The notes: generated by a model not told the origin, from the letters alone. DNA of 64,000 nt from Bacillota bacterium (GCA_017436705.1 JAFSCP010000018.1:1-64000); one strand, 5' to 3'. Positions 42,579 through 51,477 are shown, counted from the first letter of the stretch. A program made the numbers and translations.

Positions 42579-43630
42579 TACAAAGTCACCTTTTCTTCCC
42601 CTTCTACGATTTCACCAATCACATAAGCATCAATGCCGTTTTCCTTTAACAGTTCTAAAGAAGTTTCAGCTTCATCAGCCGGAACTACTACGGTCATTCC
42701 AACACCCATATTGTATGTGTTAAACATATCTCTTTCAGGAACATTTCCCCATTTCATAATCAGGTCAAAGATAGGAAGAACTTTAATCGCTTCTCTGTCA
42801 ATCTTTGCACATAACCCATCCGGAATGGAACGAGGAATGTTTTCGTAGAATCCACCACCAGTGATGTGGGAAATACCCTTTACATCAACTTTATCAATTA
42901 ATGCAAGCACTGGCTTTACATAAATTTTTGTTGGTTCTAACAATGCTTCTGCAATGCTTCTGCCACCCAACTCCTCACGGGAAACATAAATTTCAGGGTT
43001 ATTATTATCGATATCAAATACCTTACGGCATAAGCTGAAACCATTGGAGTGAATACCTGTGGAAGGTAAAGCGATTACCACATCTCCTACAGCCATTCTG
43101 CTGTTATCAATCATCTTTGGCTTGTCAACAACACCAACTGCAAAACCGGCTAAGTCGTAGTCTTCTTCAGGCATTAAACCGGGATGTTCTGCAGTTTCAC
43201 CACCAATTAATGCTGCACCGGACTGTACACAGCCTTCTGCAACACCTGCTACGATTTCTGCAATTTTTTCAGGCTTGTTCTTTCCACATGCAATATAGTC
43301 TAAAAAGAATAATGGCTTTGCTCCAACACATATAATATCATTTACGCACATAGCAACAGCATCAATACCGATAGTGTCGTGTTTATCCATTAAAATTGCA
43401 AGCTTGACCTTTGTACCGCAGCCATCTGTACCGGAAACAGAAATCGGTTCTTCCATGCCAGCAATTCCAGCTAAACTGAAGCATCCGCCAAAACCGCCAA
43501 CATCGTCCACACAACCTTCATTACGTGTTCTTGCAACGTGTTTCTTCATTAATTCTACGGACTTATATCCTGCTGTAATGTCTACTCCTGCAGCAGCATA
43601 ACTGGCAGAAAAAGAATTTTTATGATCCAT
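42578..43630 (-). CDS. purM: Phosphoribosylformylglycinamidine cyclo-ligase
   Basis: I chose the ATG at 43630 (AGGAGA ribosome site); a longer open frame runs into purF. The protein has 350 residues. It contains SYAAAGVDITAGYKSVELMK, ISVSGTDGCGTKVKLAI, DAVAMCVNDIICVGAKPLFF, GCVQSGAALIGGETAEHPG, STGIHSNGFSLCRKV and GISHITGGGFYENIPR, the ordered AIRS motifs. It closes FGAM to AIR. It overlaps purN by 1 bp. Base usage here (more A/T-ending codons) looks slightly different from the neighbouring pur genes. Confidence 0.96.
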   Translation of the reverse strand: MDHKNSFSASYAAAGVDITAGYKSVELMKKHVARTRNEGCVDDVGGFGGCFSLAGIAGMEEPISVSGTDGCGTKVKLAILMDKHDTIGIDAVAMCVNDIICVGAKPLFFLDYIACGKNKPEKIAEIVAGVAEGCVQSGAALIGGETAEHPGLMPEEDYDLAGFAVGVVDKPKMIDNSRMAVGDVVIALPSTGIHSNGFSLCRKVFDIDNNNPEIYVSREELGGRSIAEALLEPTKIYVKPVLALIDKVDVKGISHITGGGFYENIPRSIPDGLCAKIDREAIKVLPIFDLIMKWGNVPERDMFNTYNMGVGMTVVVPADEAETSLELLKENGIDAYVIGEIVEGEEKVTL

Positions 43631-43655
43631 AATTGACTCTCCTTTATCTTTTCTT

Positions 43656-45080
43656 TTATTCCTTTCCGTTCCAACAATAAGTGCAAAGTTTACATGGTTC
43701 AAGGCCGATTGCCTTGGTAACGCCTTCAAGTGACTGGAATTCCAGTGATGCGAATCCGAACTTGTCGGCAATGGTTTTACGGAGAAGTTTACCGCGTTCA
43801 GTGTTTGAATCGCTGTATTCTTCAATATGTCTGTGGCCTTCATCGCCTTCAAGTTCCTGAATGATTCTTCTTGCCAGAAGTTCCATTTCACTTCTGCTGC
43901 TGGAGAAATTAAGGTACTTGCAGCTGTACATGAGCGGCGGGCAGGCAGAGCGCATGTGCACTTCCTTGGCGCCGTTTTCATAGAGAAACTCTACAGTTTC
44001 ATTAAGCTGGGTACCGCGGACAATGGAGTCGTCCACAAAGAGAAGTTTCTTGCCTTCGATAAGTTCATGAACAGGAATCTGCTTCATCTTGGCAACCTTG
44101 TTTCTTTCCAGCTGGCTTGAAGGAGTAAAGCTTCTTGGCCATGTAGGGGTATACTTGATAAACGGTCTTGCGAATTCCACACCCGCTTCCTTGGCATAGC
44201 CCAGTGCGTGCGGAGTTCCTGAGTCAGGAATGCCGCAGACATAATCAAGGTCAGGCAGAGTGCCTGCTTCCCTTTCATTCTGAGCCATGATTTCGCCGTT
44301 AAGCTGACGCATGGTTTCCACATTTTTTCCTTCGTAGCAGGAAGTAGGATATCCGTAATAGGACCAGAGGAAAGAGCAGATTTTCATTTCTTCGCCAGGC
44401 TCTGCCAGCTGAGTTACACCATCAGGTGTAATTTCCACAATTTCTCCGGGACCCAGTTCCTTATAGTCTGCATAGCCCAGTTTTTTATAAGCAAAGGATT
44501 CGAAAGACACGCAGTAACCGTGTTCGCCTTTGCCGATCTGTACAGGGATTCTGCCCATCTTGTCGCGGGCTGCAATGAGAGAGCCTTTTTCAGTAAGAAT
44601 CAGAATTGATACAGTTCCTTCAACCATTTCCTGAACATACCTGATTCCTTCAGTAAAGTCTTTTTTCTGGCTGATAAGTGCTGCCACCAGTTCGATGGTA
44701 TTTACCTTGCCGCCTGTCATTGCATCGAAATGTCCGCTGTTCACATTCATGTATCTGTCAATCAGCTCATCGGCATTTTTGATAATGCCGATGGTGCCGA
44801 TGGCAAATGTTCCGAGATGTGAGCGGATGAGCAGCGGCTGCGGATCAGAGTCACTGATGCACGCGATTGCCGCCTTTCCCCACATTTCATTGAAAATATT
44901 TTCAAATTTAGTTCTGAACGGTGAGTTCTCAATATTATGAATTTCCCTCTGCATACCGATTTTTTCGTCGTATGCTGCGATACCGCCACGGCGTGTTCCC
45001 AGATGTGAATGATAGTCCACACCGAAGAAAACATCTACCATGCAGTCTTCTTTAGAGGTAACTCCAAAAAATCCACCCAT
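43656..45080 (-). CDS. purF: PurF-like amidophosphoribosyltransferase lacking the N-terminal catalytic Cys
   Basis: The protein has 474 residues. The ATG at 45080 follows AGGAGG by 6 bp, so the N-terminus is firm. It reads MGGFFGVTSKEDC where normal PurF has M-C-G-V-F-G, so the nucleophilic Cys of the glutaminase domain is Gly. The rest is PurF-like: SHLGTRRGG, GGKVNTIELVAALI, ARDKMGRIPVQIG, GIPDSGTPHALGYA, and the PRPP loop FVDDSIVRGTQ (349-357). Cys235, Cys387, Cys463 and Cys466 match the spacing of the Fe-S ligands of Bacillus PurF. It probably uses free ammonia or an external donor (inference). Confidence 0.88.
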   Translation of the reverse strand: MGGFFGVTSKEDCMVDVFFGVDYHSHLGTRRGGIAAYDEKIGMQREIHNIENSPFRTKFENIFNEMWGKAAIACISDSDPQPLLIRSHLGTFAIGTIGIIKNADELIDRYMNVNSGHFDAMTGGKVNTIELVAALISQKKDFTEGIRYVQEMVEGTVSILILTEKGSLIAARDKMGRIPVQIGKGEHGYCVSFESFAYKKLGYADYKELGPGEIVEITPDGVTQLAEPGEEMKICSFLWSYYGYPTSCYEGKNVETMRQLNGEIMAQNEREAGTLPDLDYVCGIPDSGTPHALGYAKEAGVEFARPFIKYTPTWPRSFTPSSQLERNKVAKMKQIPVHELIEGKKLLFVDDSIVRGTQLNETVEFLYENGAKEVHMRSACPPLMYSCKYLNFSSSRSEMELLARRIIQELEGDEGHRHIEEYSDSNTERGKLLRKTIADKFGFASLEFQSLEGVTKAIGLEPCKLCTYCWNGKE

Positions 45081-45129
45081 TTCTTCCTCCTGAGAGCCTT
45101 TTCAGGCCATTTATTTTAGTGTTTAGTGA

Positions 45130-45816
45130 TTATGCGAAGAAAAGTTCGGAAAGTGTCATTGGGTCAATGTACTGACCGTCTTTGTAAACACGCATATTTC
45201 CGGAAGCGATTTCATCGATTAACATTACCTTGCCTTCTGCGTCATAACCGAATTCAAACTTGATGTCATAAAGTACAAGTCCCTTTTCCTTAAGGTCGTC
45301 TGCAACAATCTGAGTAATCTGCTGAGTCATAACCTTGATGTCTTCGTACTGCTGTTCAGTCATTACGCCAAGAGCAACGAGACCGTCCTTAGTTACTAAC
45401 GGATCTCCTAAAGCGTCGTTCTTGAAAGTAGTTTCAACGTAAGCCGGAAGGTCTGCACCTTCTTCAATATATTCACCGTAACGTCTGAAGAAGCTTCCTA
45501 CTGCCTTGTGACGGCAGATTACTTCGAGACCTTTACCGAATACCTTACCTGGAAGAACTTCCATAGTAGTGTTCTGAAGGTCTGCGCTTACGAAATGAGT
45601 CTTGATTCCTGCAGCGTTTACTTTTTCAAAGAAGTAGATGGACATACGGAGATTAACATCACCAACGCCATCGATTATAAGGCCTACAGAGTTTTCGCCC
45701 GGGTCGAAAACGCCGTCTTTGCCAGTACAGTCATCTTTGAATTTTAAGAGGTAGTTACCATTTTCAAGTTCATAAACGTCTTTGGTCTTTCCTGTGTAAA
45801 CATGTTTCATTTCCAT
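45130..45816 (-). CDS. purC: SAICAR synthetase
   Basis: The protein has 228 residues. Order of motifs: [20 protein letters not shown] (P-loop-like), DNAxx-equivalent [62 protein letters not shown] and [16 protein letters not shown]. It joins CAIR and aspartate with ATP to SAICAR. The protein has the compact bacterial length. An AAGGAG ribosome site precedes two close ATGs (45816 and 45810). It lies between purE and purF in the operon. Confidence 0.96.
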   Translation of the reverse strand: MEMKHVYTGKTKDVYELENGNYLLKFKDDCTGKDGVFDPGENSVGLIIDGVGDVNLRMSIYFFEKVNAAGIKTHFVSADLQNTTMEVLPGKVFGKGLEVICRHKAVGSFFRRYGEYIEEGADLPAYVETTFKNDALGDPLVTKDGLVALGVMTEQQYEDIKVMTQQITQIVADDLKEKGLVLYDIKFEFGYDAEGKVMLIDEIASGNMRVYKDGQYIDPMTLSELFFA

Positions 45817-45872
45817 TTTTTTAAGCTCCTTTTATATTAAAATTTAAATTGTTATCTTTGGTTGTCTGGTAT

Positions 45873-46370
45873 TTATTTGTTGTATTTTTCTTCAACCTTG
45901 CGGTTCTTTTCGAGGACAGTTTCTGCTGATGCTGCTCTCTTGGCATCGAGCTTGTCTGCCAGTTCCTTATCTTCAATGGCCAGCATCTGTATGCAAAGAA
46001 GTGCTGCGTTGGAAGCCCCGTTGATTGCAACTGTAGCAACAGGAATGCCTGAAGGCATCTGCACTGTTGAAAGCAGAGCATCCATACCGTCTAAGTGAGT
46101 TGATTTGACAGGTACTCCCACTACAGGAAGTGTAGTGTTTGCAGCAAGGGCACCTGCAAGGTGAGCTGCCATACCCGCAAACCCGATGATTGCACCGAAG
46201 CCGTTAGCTCTGGCATTCTTTGCAAATTCTGCTGCAGGCACAGGAGTTCTGTGTGCTGAGTATACGTGCACTTCATAAGGCACGCCGTATTCTTCCAGGG
46301 TCGCGATGGCTTTTTCCACTACAGGAAGGTCGCTGTCGGAACCCATAACAAGGCCTATTTTTTTGCTCAT
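45873..46370 (-). CDS. purE: 5-(carboxyamino)imidazole ribonucleotide mutase
   Basis: I chose the ATG at 46370 (GGAGG about 7 bp upstream), since an upstream extension would run into the terminator. The protein has 165 residues: IGLVMGSDSDLPVVEKAIA, VHVYSAHRTPVPAAEFAKNA, IIGFAGMAAHLAGALAA and VVGVPVKSTHLDGMDALLS. The serine of GSDSD and the histidine of SAHRTP are catalytic in the family. No purK is present, so it could be the direct-carboxylating class II enzyme or use a distant PurK. The SAHRTP motif is shared by both types. It is the first gene after the ZTP riboswitch. Confidence 0.96.
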   Translation of the reverse strand: MSKKIGLVMGSDSDLPVVEKAIATLEEYGVPYEVHVYSAHRTPVPAAEFAKNARANGFGAIIGFAGMAAHLAGALAANTTLPVVGVPVKSTHLDGMDALLSTVQMPSGIPVATVAINGASNAALLCIQMLAIEDKELADKLDAKRAASAETVLEKNRKVEEKYNK

Positions 46371-46416
46371 AGTATTCCTCCGGTTTATGTGAAATATTTC
46401 TTTTAATTTGTCAACT

Positions 46417-46460
46417 AAAAAAGGGCGCATTCATCCCTTGAATAAGGAACAAATACGCCC
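46417..46460 (-). terminator. Riboswitch-controlled terminator upstream of purE
   Basis: On the minus strand GGGCGTATT (46460-46452) pairs with AATGCGCCC (46431-46423, one G-T pair), with an inner CCTTAT/AAGG region, followed by TTTTTT. The 5' arm begins with the GGGC that also ends the ZTP aptamer (CTGGGC), so aptamer folding and terminator compete. Confidence 0.88.
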
Positions 46461-46527
46461 AGACGGTCGGCAATCCAAGCTTCCTGCTCCCCTGCGGTAC
46501 TCCGCGTTCCGTCAGTCACAAAAAGCT
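46455..46527 (-). ncRNA. ZTP (pfl) riboswitch
   Basis: The minus strand shows the ZTP aptamer signature. GTGACTGACGG is followed by a CGCGG/CCGCA hairpin leading to the conserved GGGGAGC. A P1-closing AAGCT pairs with an upstream AGCTT (46527-46523). After a linker comes GCCGACCGTCTGGGC, whose CCGTC pairs with GACGG as the pseudoknot-proximal helix. Bound ZTP/AICAR-5'-triphosphate, a sign of low 10-formyl-THF, would protect CTGGGC and prevent the terminator at 46417-46460, switching on the purE operon. The match is to the known consensus from memory. Confidence 0.9.
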
Positions 46528-46543
46528 GTCCAAAGATATTTCA

Positions 46544-46572
46544 ATTATAGCAATTTAATGGTGAAAATGCAA
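46544..46572 (-). promoter_or_regulatory. Promoter of the purine operon
   Basis: On the minus strand TTGCAT (46572-46567) is followed after 17 bp by a perfect TATAAT (46549-46544). Transcription would start about 10 bp before the ZTP aptamer. Confidence 0.8.
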
Positions 46573-46595
46573 GAAAAATATCGCTTAAAATGCGC

Positions 46596-46740
46596 CTAAA
46601 TTGCGTCGGTTTCTTCAGGAGTAAGGCCGGTGCATTCGGATATAATTTTTATATCAAATCCCTTGGATTTCATGGATGCAGCAATTTTAAAATAAGCATC
46701 TCTGGCACCCATATCATACCCACTACCTTGGTCGTTTATG
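46596..46740 (-). pseudogene. Possible remnant of an Rpn-type (PD-(D/E)XK) recombination-promoting nuclease C-terminus
   Basis: The last 40-45 codons of a minus-strand open frame read ARDAYFKIAASMKSKGFDIK then IISECTGLTPEETDAI. This resembles the helical C-terminus of Rpn/PDDEXK transposase-like proteins (A-x-x-M-K-x-K-G-x-x-x-x-I-I-S-x-x-T-G-L). No nuclease domain precedes it. The open frame continues upstream only as an antisense-like stretch overlapping the next gene. It is most likely a decayed fragment. The resemblance is short, so the call is tentative. Confidence 0.45.
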
Positions 46741-46768
46741 GTAATAATTTGAGCTTTTTCTGTATTAG

Positions 46769-46963
46769 CTACATTATAAACGGATAAATTACACCTGCAA
46801 CAAAAACTACTAAAGAGAAAGCTGCCATCCACTCTTCTCTTCTGCAATCTTCACCACGCATTGTAAGCTGTACACATTTTAAAATAAGGTGTATAAATAA
46901 CCATACAGGAATTGCATAAAGACAAGCAATACCTGCTAAAGCTACTATGCTCATTAATTCCAT
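46769..46963 (-). CDS. Small two-helix membrane protein
   Basis: The protein has 64 residues and a good ribosome site (AAGGAG...GGGG) before the ATG. Two membrane helices at about 5-32 (IVALAGIACLYAIPVWLFIHLI) and 46-63 (MAAFSLVVFVAGVIYPFI) flank a short loop with RGEDCRREEW. No family recognised. It sits in the short island between the purine and pyrimidine operons, beside another small membrane gene on the same strand, and may form a unit with it. Confidence 0.65.
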   Translation of the reverse strand: MELMSIVALAGIACLYAIPVWLFIHLILKCVQLTMRGEDCRREEWMAAFSLVVFVAGVIYPFIM

Positions 46964-47003
46964 CCCCTTTTTCTCCTTTCATTAAACATTTCAGCCGTTG
47001 CAG

Positions 47004-47296
47004 CTAAGCGAGGATATTTATCAGTGTCTGCACCAGCATGAAAACATGTATTGCAATCAGTACACCGTGCCATATGTAACCAAGCCTGAAAGAATTTCTC
47101 CATTCTCTGATTTCCTCGCCGGAAACCTTATAGACAATCACGAGCTGGGTTATGCAGAAAACATTCGCCGCAATGCAGATAATGTTAAGAAGCACATTCC
47201 ATTTTATGTCCATGGGATAATACAGTGTCGTCAACGCACCACTGAGAAATATTCTGAAAAACGGTCAGCACTTAATATAGCAGGTGTTGTCTTCAT
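47004..47296 (-). pseudogene. Small three-helix membrane protein gene with homopolymer frameshift
   Basis: An AGGAGGTG ribosome site leads to an ATG at 47296. The frame reads MKTTPAILSADRF and then stops after 21 codons. The other frame contains FFRIFLSGALTTLYY, a hydrophobic stretch that continues WNVLLNIICIAANVFCIT and GYIWHGVLIAIHVFMLVQTL to the stop at 47004. The two frames join at a run of five T (plus A5, 47257-47261); one extra T gives a 97-residue protein with three membrane helices. It is therefore read as one gene with a single-base deletion, or sequencing error. Function unknown. Confidence 0.65.
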
Positions 47297-47375
47297 GGCA
47301 TTCACCTCCTGTAATTCACATACTGATTATTTGTTTTAATTTTAACACATTATCCCAGTAAAGTCAACGAACCAT

Positions 47376-47666
47376 CGATGCTCCTTTTTTATTGCATATT
47401 TTTCTGCTGTCCACGGAAATAATCAATGTTTTCTTGCTCCGGCCATTTTTTCAGTCGCCCTGGGCAGCAAATATTGTATTTTTTGAAGCATTTTTCGCAA
47501 AGAATCAATATTTTCGGTCAAAACATTGTATAATTTCATAAATTCCTTTAAAAAATACAATATCACCCGCCAGAACAGGCAAAAACATATAAAATATGCT
47601 GCATTTCTGCCATTTTATTGATTTATTTTTTAAATGTCAGAAAAATATGCAATATACCGATGCTCC
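47376..47666. repeat. MITE-like imperfect palindrome flanked by a 9-bp direct repeat
   Basis: This gap of about 440 bp has no gene. ATTGCATATTTTTCTG (47391-47406) and CAGAAAAATATGCAAT (47638-47653) are perfect 16-bp inverted repeats. Further in, ATATTGTATTTTTTGAAG (about 47470-47487) and CTTTAAAAAATACAATAT (about 47549-47566) match at 17 of 18 inverted positions. AAATAATCAAT and an inverted relative lie between them. CGATGCTCC stands in direct orientation just outside both ends (47376-47384 and 47658-47666), as a target-site duplication would. The whole looks like a short non-coding element of about 270 bp. Confidence 0.6.
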
Positions 47667-47735
47667 CTCACACCCACAAAAAACTAAAAGACCTGCCCGC
47701 GTGCGGCGGACAGGTCCCGGATGGTTTTTGCTGAA

Positions 47736-48158
47736 TTATTTTACTTTGTGTTCTGCGTCGCAGTATACGCATCTGTATACTTTGTGTTCTCTGTCGATGA
47801 GCTTGAACTGCTGCACGATTTCCTGTTCTACGGAAGTGATGCATCTTGGGTTCTTGCACTTTGCAACGTTTGTGAGAGTTTCCGGTAATTCCATGTGGAG
47901 TTTCTTTACCATCTTGCCGTCTTCTACGAAGTTTACAGTGATGTTGCTGTCTACGTAGCCAAGTAAGTCGTAGTCAAGGTCGATTTTAGCGTCGATCTTT
48001 AAGATATCCTTCTTGCCGTACTTGGAGCTATCTGCGTTCTTGATGATTGCCACGCAAGCGTCAACTTTATCTAAACCTAATAAGTTATATACCTGAATGC
48101 TCTTTCCAGCTTTGATATGGTCAATTACGATTCCGTTCTTTACACCGTCAATATTCAT
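47736..48158 (-). CDS. pyrI: Aspartate carbamoyltransferase regulatory subunit
   Basis: The protein has 140 residues. The nucleotide-binding domain (NIDGVKNGIVIDHIKAGKSI, LLGLDKVDACVAIIKNADS) is followed by a zinc domain with four cysteines: C-x4-C in KCKNPRCITS and C-x2-C in RCVYCDAEH. This is the allosteric partner of PyrB and allows CTP/ATP control of the ATCase complex. It is the last gene of the pyrimidine operon, 45 bp after pyrB. Its length is a little shorter than E. coli PyrI. Confidence 0.95.
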   Translation of the reverse strand: MNIDGVKNGIVIDHIKAGKSIQVYNLLGLDKVDACVAIIKNADSSKYGKKDILKIDAKIDLDYDLLGYVDSNITVNFVEDGKMVKKLHMELPETLTNVAKCKNPRCITSVEQEIVQQFKLIDREHKVYRCVYCDAEHKVK

Positions 48159-48203
48159 TTATGTACCTCCTGAATTGTTCTTTATCCTTGAAATTTCAAC
48201 TGA

Positions 48204-49133
48204 TTAAGCTTCTCTCTTGATTCCGAGAAGGAACAGGATGAGAGCCATTCTGATGTGCTTGCCGCAAAGTGCCTGGAAGAAGTAGCACGCTCTTGGGTCA
48301 TCGTCAACTTCTACAGAGATTTCGTTTACTCTTGGCAGCGGATGCATGATTGTAAGGTCAGCCTTAGCGTTTTCAAGCTTTGCAAGGTCGAGGATGTAGC
48401 TGTCTTTCAGTCTGATATAGTCTTCTTCGTTGAAGAATCTTTCTCTCTGGATTCTTGTCATGTAGAGGATATCAAGTTCAGGCATTGCATCTTCAAGGCT
48501 TTCAACTTCTACCCATTCAGCGCCTTCTGCGTTCATCTTTTCCTTAACATAGTCAGGTACCTGAAGTTCCTGTGGGGAGATGAGAACGAACTTGATGCCT
48601 TCATATCTGAGCATTGCTTCGATGAGGGAGTGTACAGTTCTGCCGAACTTAAGGTCTCCGCAAAGACCAACTGTCATGTTATTGAGTCTGCCCTTCTTTC
48701 TCTTGATTGTGAGAAGGTCTGTTAAAGTCTGAGTTGGGTGGAAGTGGCCGCCGTCACCGCCGTTGATGATAGGAACTGTGGTTCTCTGTGCAGCAACGAT
48801 AGGAGCACCTTCTTTAGGATGTCTCATAGCGATGATGTCAGCGTAGCAGCCTACAGTCTGGATTGTGTCGGATACGCTTTCGCCCTTGGCAGCGGAGCTG
48901 GAGCTTGCTGAGGAGAAGCCGAGAACGCTTCCGCCCAGTTCGAGCATAGCAGCTTCAAAGCTGAGTCTTGTTCTTGTGGATGGTTCGAAGAAAAGTGTAG
49001 CAAGCTTTTTGTGTGCGCAGATGTCTTCGTAAGCACTGTGGTTGGCAACGATGTCGTCTGCAACTTCGATTAACTGGTCGATTTCTTCGATTGTTAAGTC
49101 AGTGATGTTGATTAAGTTTCTGATTTCGCTCAT
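48204..49133 (-). CDS. pyrB: Aspartate carbamoyltransferase catalytic subunit
   Basis: The protein has 309 residues. The carbamoyl-phosphate site is [20 protein letters not shown] (about 49), with [11 protein letters not shown] and the 80s-loop serine/lysine in SSSAAKGES. The 230s region follows with [14 protein letters not shown] and a final [20 protein letters not shown]. It condenses carbamoyl phosphate and aspartate. The GGAGG ribosome site is well placed. PyrI, encoded next, indicates a class B, regulated holoenzyme. Confidence 0.97.
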   Translation of the reverse strand: MSEIRNLINITDLTIEEIDQLIEVADDIVANHSAYEDICAHKKLATLFFEPSTRTRLSFEAAMLELGGSVLGFSSASSSSAAKGESVSDTIQTVGCYADIIAMRHPKEGAPIVAAQRTTVPIINGGDGGHFHPTQTLTDLLTIKRKKGRLNNMTVGLCGDLKFGRTVHSLIEAMLRYEGIKFVLISPQELQVPDYVKEKMNAEGAEWVEVESLEDAMPELDILYMTRIQRERFFNEEDYIRLKDSYILDLAKLENAKADLTIMHPLPRVNEISVEVDDDPRACYFFQALCGKHIRMALILFLLGIKREA

Positions 49134-49150
49134 TTTATTTTTCCTCCAAT

Positions 49151-49786
49151 TTATTTCATCCAGCTTTCATCAGCTGGGTTTTCTCTGAACTTTAAGATTC
49201 TTTCCTTGTCTTCTGCCTTGATATAGCCTGTGTCAGCTGCAACTTCAACTAAAGCGTCAAGGTCGCAGAGGCTTACGTTCTTAACTTCAGCTTCTGCCAT
49301 TCTGTCGATACCCTTCTTCATGCCGTATGTAAAAATACTTGCAATTCCAAGGACTTCAGCACCTGCTTCTCTGAGAACTTTTACGCAGTCGATTGCGGAA
49401 CCGCCTGTGGAGATAAGGTCTTCGATAACTACTACTTTCTGGCCAGGAAGAAGTTTGCCTTCAATCTGGTTTGTTCTGCCGTGGTCCTTGGCGGAGCTTC
49501 TTACATAACCCATAGGAAGGTTCATAAGGTGACCAACGATTGCTGCATGTGCAATACCTGCTGTGGATGTTCCCATGAGAACTTCACATTCAGGATAGTG
49601 TTCCTTAACAGTCTGCGCGAGACCTTCTTCAACAGCAGTTCTTACTTCAGGTGCTGTGAGAGTGAGTCTGTTGTCACAGTAGATAGGGCTCTTGATGCCG
49701 CTTGCCCACGTAAAAGGCTCTTCCGGTCTTAAGAAAACCGCTTCAATTGAGAGCAGACCTTCTGCAATTTTTCTCTTTAATTCCAT
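49151..49786 (-). CDS. pyrE: Orotate phosphoribosyltransferase
   Basis: The protein has 211 residues. It contains [19 protein letters not shown] near the N-terminus, [11 protein letters not shown]-like [20 protein letters not shown], the conserved [16 protein letters not shown] loop, and the PRPP-binding motif [19 protein letters not shown] (about 120). It forms OMP from orotate and PRPP. It lies between pyrF and pyrB in the operon with short gaps and its own AAAGGAG ribosome site. Confidence 0.97.
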   Translation of the reverse strand: MELKRKIAEGLLSIEAVFLRPEEPFTWASGIKSPIYCDNRLTLTAPEVRTAVEEGLAQTVKEHYPECEVLMGTSTAGIAHAAIVGHLMNLPMGYVRSSAKDHGRTNQIEGKLLPGQKVVVIEDLISTGGSAIDCVKVLREAGAEVLGIASIFTYGMKKGIDRMAEAEVKNVSLCDLDALVEVAADTGYIKAEDKERILKFRENPADESWMK

Positions 49787-49843
49787 TACTAATTCTCCTT
49801 TTATTCTATATAAACAAATGTATTTAGCTTATTATTACCTGAA

Positions 49844-50542
49844 TTAACCTACGAATTCTGCCATGCATCTTCTGTATGCTGCCACAGGGTCAGCAGCCTG
49901 AGTGATAGGACGGCCTACTACAATGTAGTCAGAGCCCAGTTCCTTAGCCTTGGCAGGAGTAGTTACACGCACCTGGTCGCCCTTTTCACCGTCAGCAAAA
50001 CGCACGCCAGGAGTTACTGTGCAGAATCCTTCGCCGCACGCTTCGTGTACCACTGGGGATTCAAGCGGTGAGCATACAACGCCGTCAAGGCCTGCTTTCT
50101 TGGCATTCTGTGCATAGTGCATTACTACATCTTCCAGCTTGTGGTCGATGAGAAGATCATTTTTCATTCTTTCTTCATCAGTAGAAGTGAGCTGGGTTAC
50201 AGCGATGAGAAGCGGACGTGTGCCGTCAGGTCTTGTGAGCCCTTCGATTGCAGCTTCCATCATTGCAACAGTACCGGCAGCGTGGAGGTTTGTCATGTCC
50301 ACATCAAGGCCGGAAAGCACGCTCATTGCCTTCTTTACTGTATTAGGAATGTCGTGGAGCTTGAGGTCAAGGAAAATCTTGTGACCTCTCTTTTTGATTT
50401 CCTTTACGATTGCAGGACCTTCTGCATAGTAAAGTTCCATACCGATTTTTACATATGGTTTTTCTTCAGTGAAGTTGTCAAGAAACTTGAAAGTCTCTTC
50501 CGCTGTGCTGAAATCACATGCAATGATTACGTCCTTACCCAT
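49844..50542 (-). CDS. pyrF: Orotidine-5'-phosphate decarboxylase
   Basis: The protein has 232 residues. It has the D-K-x-D-x-x type active site [18 protein letters not shown] (about 56-73), plus [45 protein letters not shown] and the phosphate-gripper [17 protein letters not shown] followed by [11 protein letters not shown]. It decarboxylates OMP to UMP. The ATG overlaps the pyrD stop by 1 bp (TAATG), so translation is coupled. Confidence 0.97.
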   Translation of the reverse strand: MGKDVIIACDFSTAEETFKFLDNFTEEKPYVKIGMELYYAEGPAIVKEIKKRGHKIFLDLKLHDIPNTVKKAMSVLSGLDVDMTNLHAAGTVAMMEAAIEGLTRPDGTRPLLIAVTQLTSTDEERMKNDLLIDHKLEDVVMHYAQNAKKAGLDGVVCSPLESPVVHEACGEGFCTVTPGVRFADGEKGDQVRVTTPAKAKELGSDYIVVGRPITQAADPVAAYRRCMAEFVG

Positions 50543-51477
50543 TAGTGTGCTCCTCCTATAATTTCCTTTAAATCTTTGATTCCGTACTTTTCCATTACTC
50601 TTGGTAAATCTTCGATGATTTCCTTGCTTGCAAAAGGATTTACAAGGTTTGCTGCGCCGATTTCAACAGCAGTTGCCCCTGCAAGCATCATTTCAATCAC
50701 TTCTTCTGCGCTCTGAACGCCGCCCATACCAACTATAGGAAGCTTTACTGCATCGTAAACCTGGTAAACCATTCTCAGTGCCACAGGCAGAATTGCGTGG
50801 CCGCTGAAACCGCCCATCTTATTGGCAATTACAGGCTGCTTTGTCTTCAGGTTGATACGCATGCCAAGAAGAGTGTTGATAAGGCTGATACCGTCAGCAC
50901 CTGCTGCTTCGCAGGCTCTGGCAATTTCAGTGATGTCTGTTACATTTGGTGAAAGCTTGATGAGCATAGGTTTCTTTGTCACCTTGCGTACTGCTGCTGT
51001 CACCTCTTCTGCAGCCTTCGGAGAAGTTCCGAAAGCCATGCCGCCGCCGTGTACATTAGGGCAGCTGATATTGATTTCAAACCATCCGATGTGCCTTCCT
51101 GCAACCGGATCGTTTTCAAGCTTTGAAACGGTCTGAACATAATCGTCCACGCTGAAACCGCTCACATTGGCCATTACAGGCTTGTGGAAAACCTTTGCCA
51201 TTTCAGGTATTTCGTGTGCGATTACCTCATCCACGCCAGGATTCTGAAGACCTACAGCATTGATCATGCCGTCAGGACATTCTGCGATTCTTGGCAGAGG
51301 ATTACCGAATCTTGGTTCCAGTGTTGTACCCTTGAAAGAAAAAGTTCCAAGGCAGTTTATATCATAAAGTTCTGCAAACTCATAACCGTAACCGAAAGTT
51401 CCGGAGGCAGGGATTACAGGGTTGTCCATTTCGATGCCGCACAGCTCAACTTTAGTGCTTAACTTCTTGTCTACCAT
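50542..51477 (-). CDS. pyrD: Dihydroorotate dehydrogenase B, catalytic subunit
   Basis: The protein has 311 residues. FMN-barrel motifs are [45 protein letters not shown], the catalytic-cysteine segment [30 protein letters not shown] and [19 protein letters not shown]. The cysteine base and the neighbouring pyrK identify the class 1B, NAD-dependent type. It oxidises dihydroorotate in the cytoplasm. The start overlaps the pyrK stop by 7 bp. Confidence 0.97.
   Translation of the reverse strand: MVDKKLSTKVELCGIEMDNPVIPASGTFGYGYEFAELYDINCLGTFSFKGTTLEPRFGNPLPRIAECPDGMINAVGLQNPGVDEVIAHEIPEMAKVFHKPVMANVSGFSVDDYVQTVSKLENDPVAGRHIGWFEINISCPNVHGGGMAFGTSPKAAEEVTAAVRKVTKKPMLIKLSPNVTDITEIARACEAAGADGISLINTLLGMRINLKTKQPVIANKMGGFSGHAILPVALRMVYQVYDAVKLPIVGMGGVQSAEEVIEMMLAGATAVEIGAANLVNPFASKEIIEDLPRVMEKYGIKDLKEIIGGAH

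Noticed and set aside
46596-46847. The whole 83-codon frame as an intact gene
   Set aside because: Its first half overlaps the well-supported small membrane gene at 46769-46963 in another frame and has no ribosome site; only the last 40-45 codons look meaningful.
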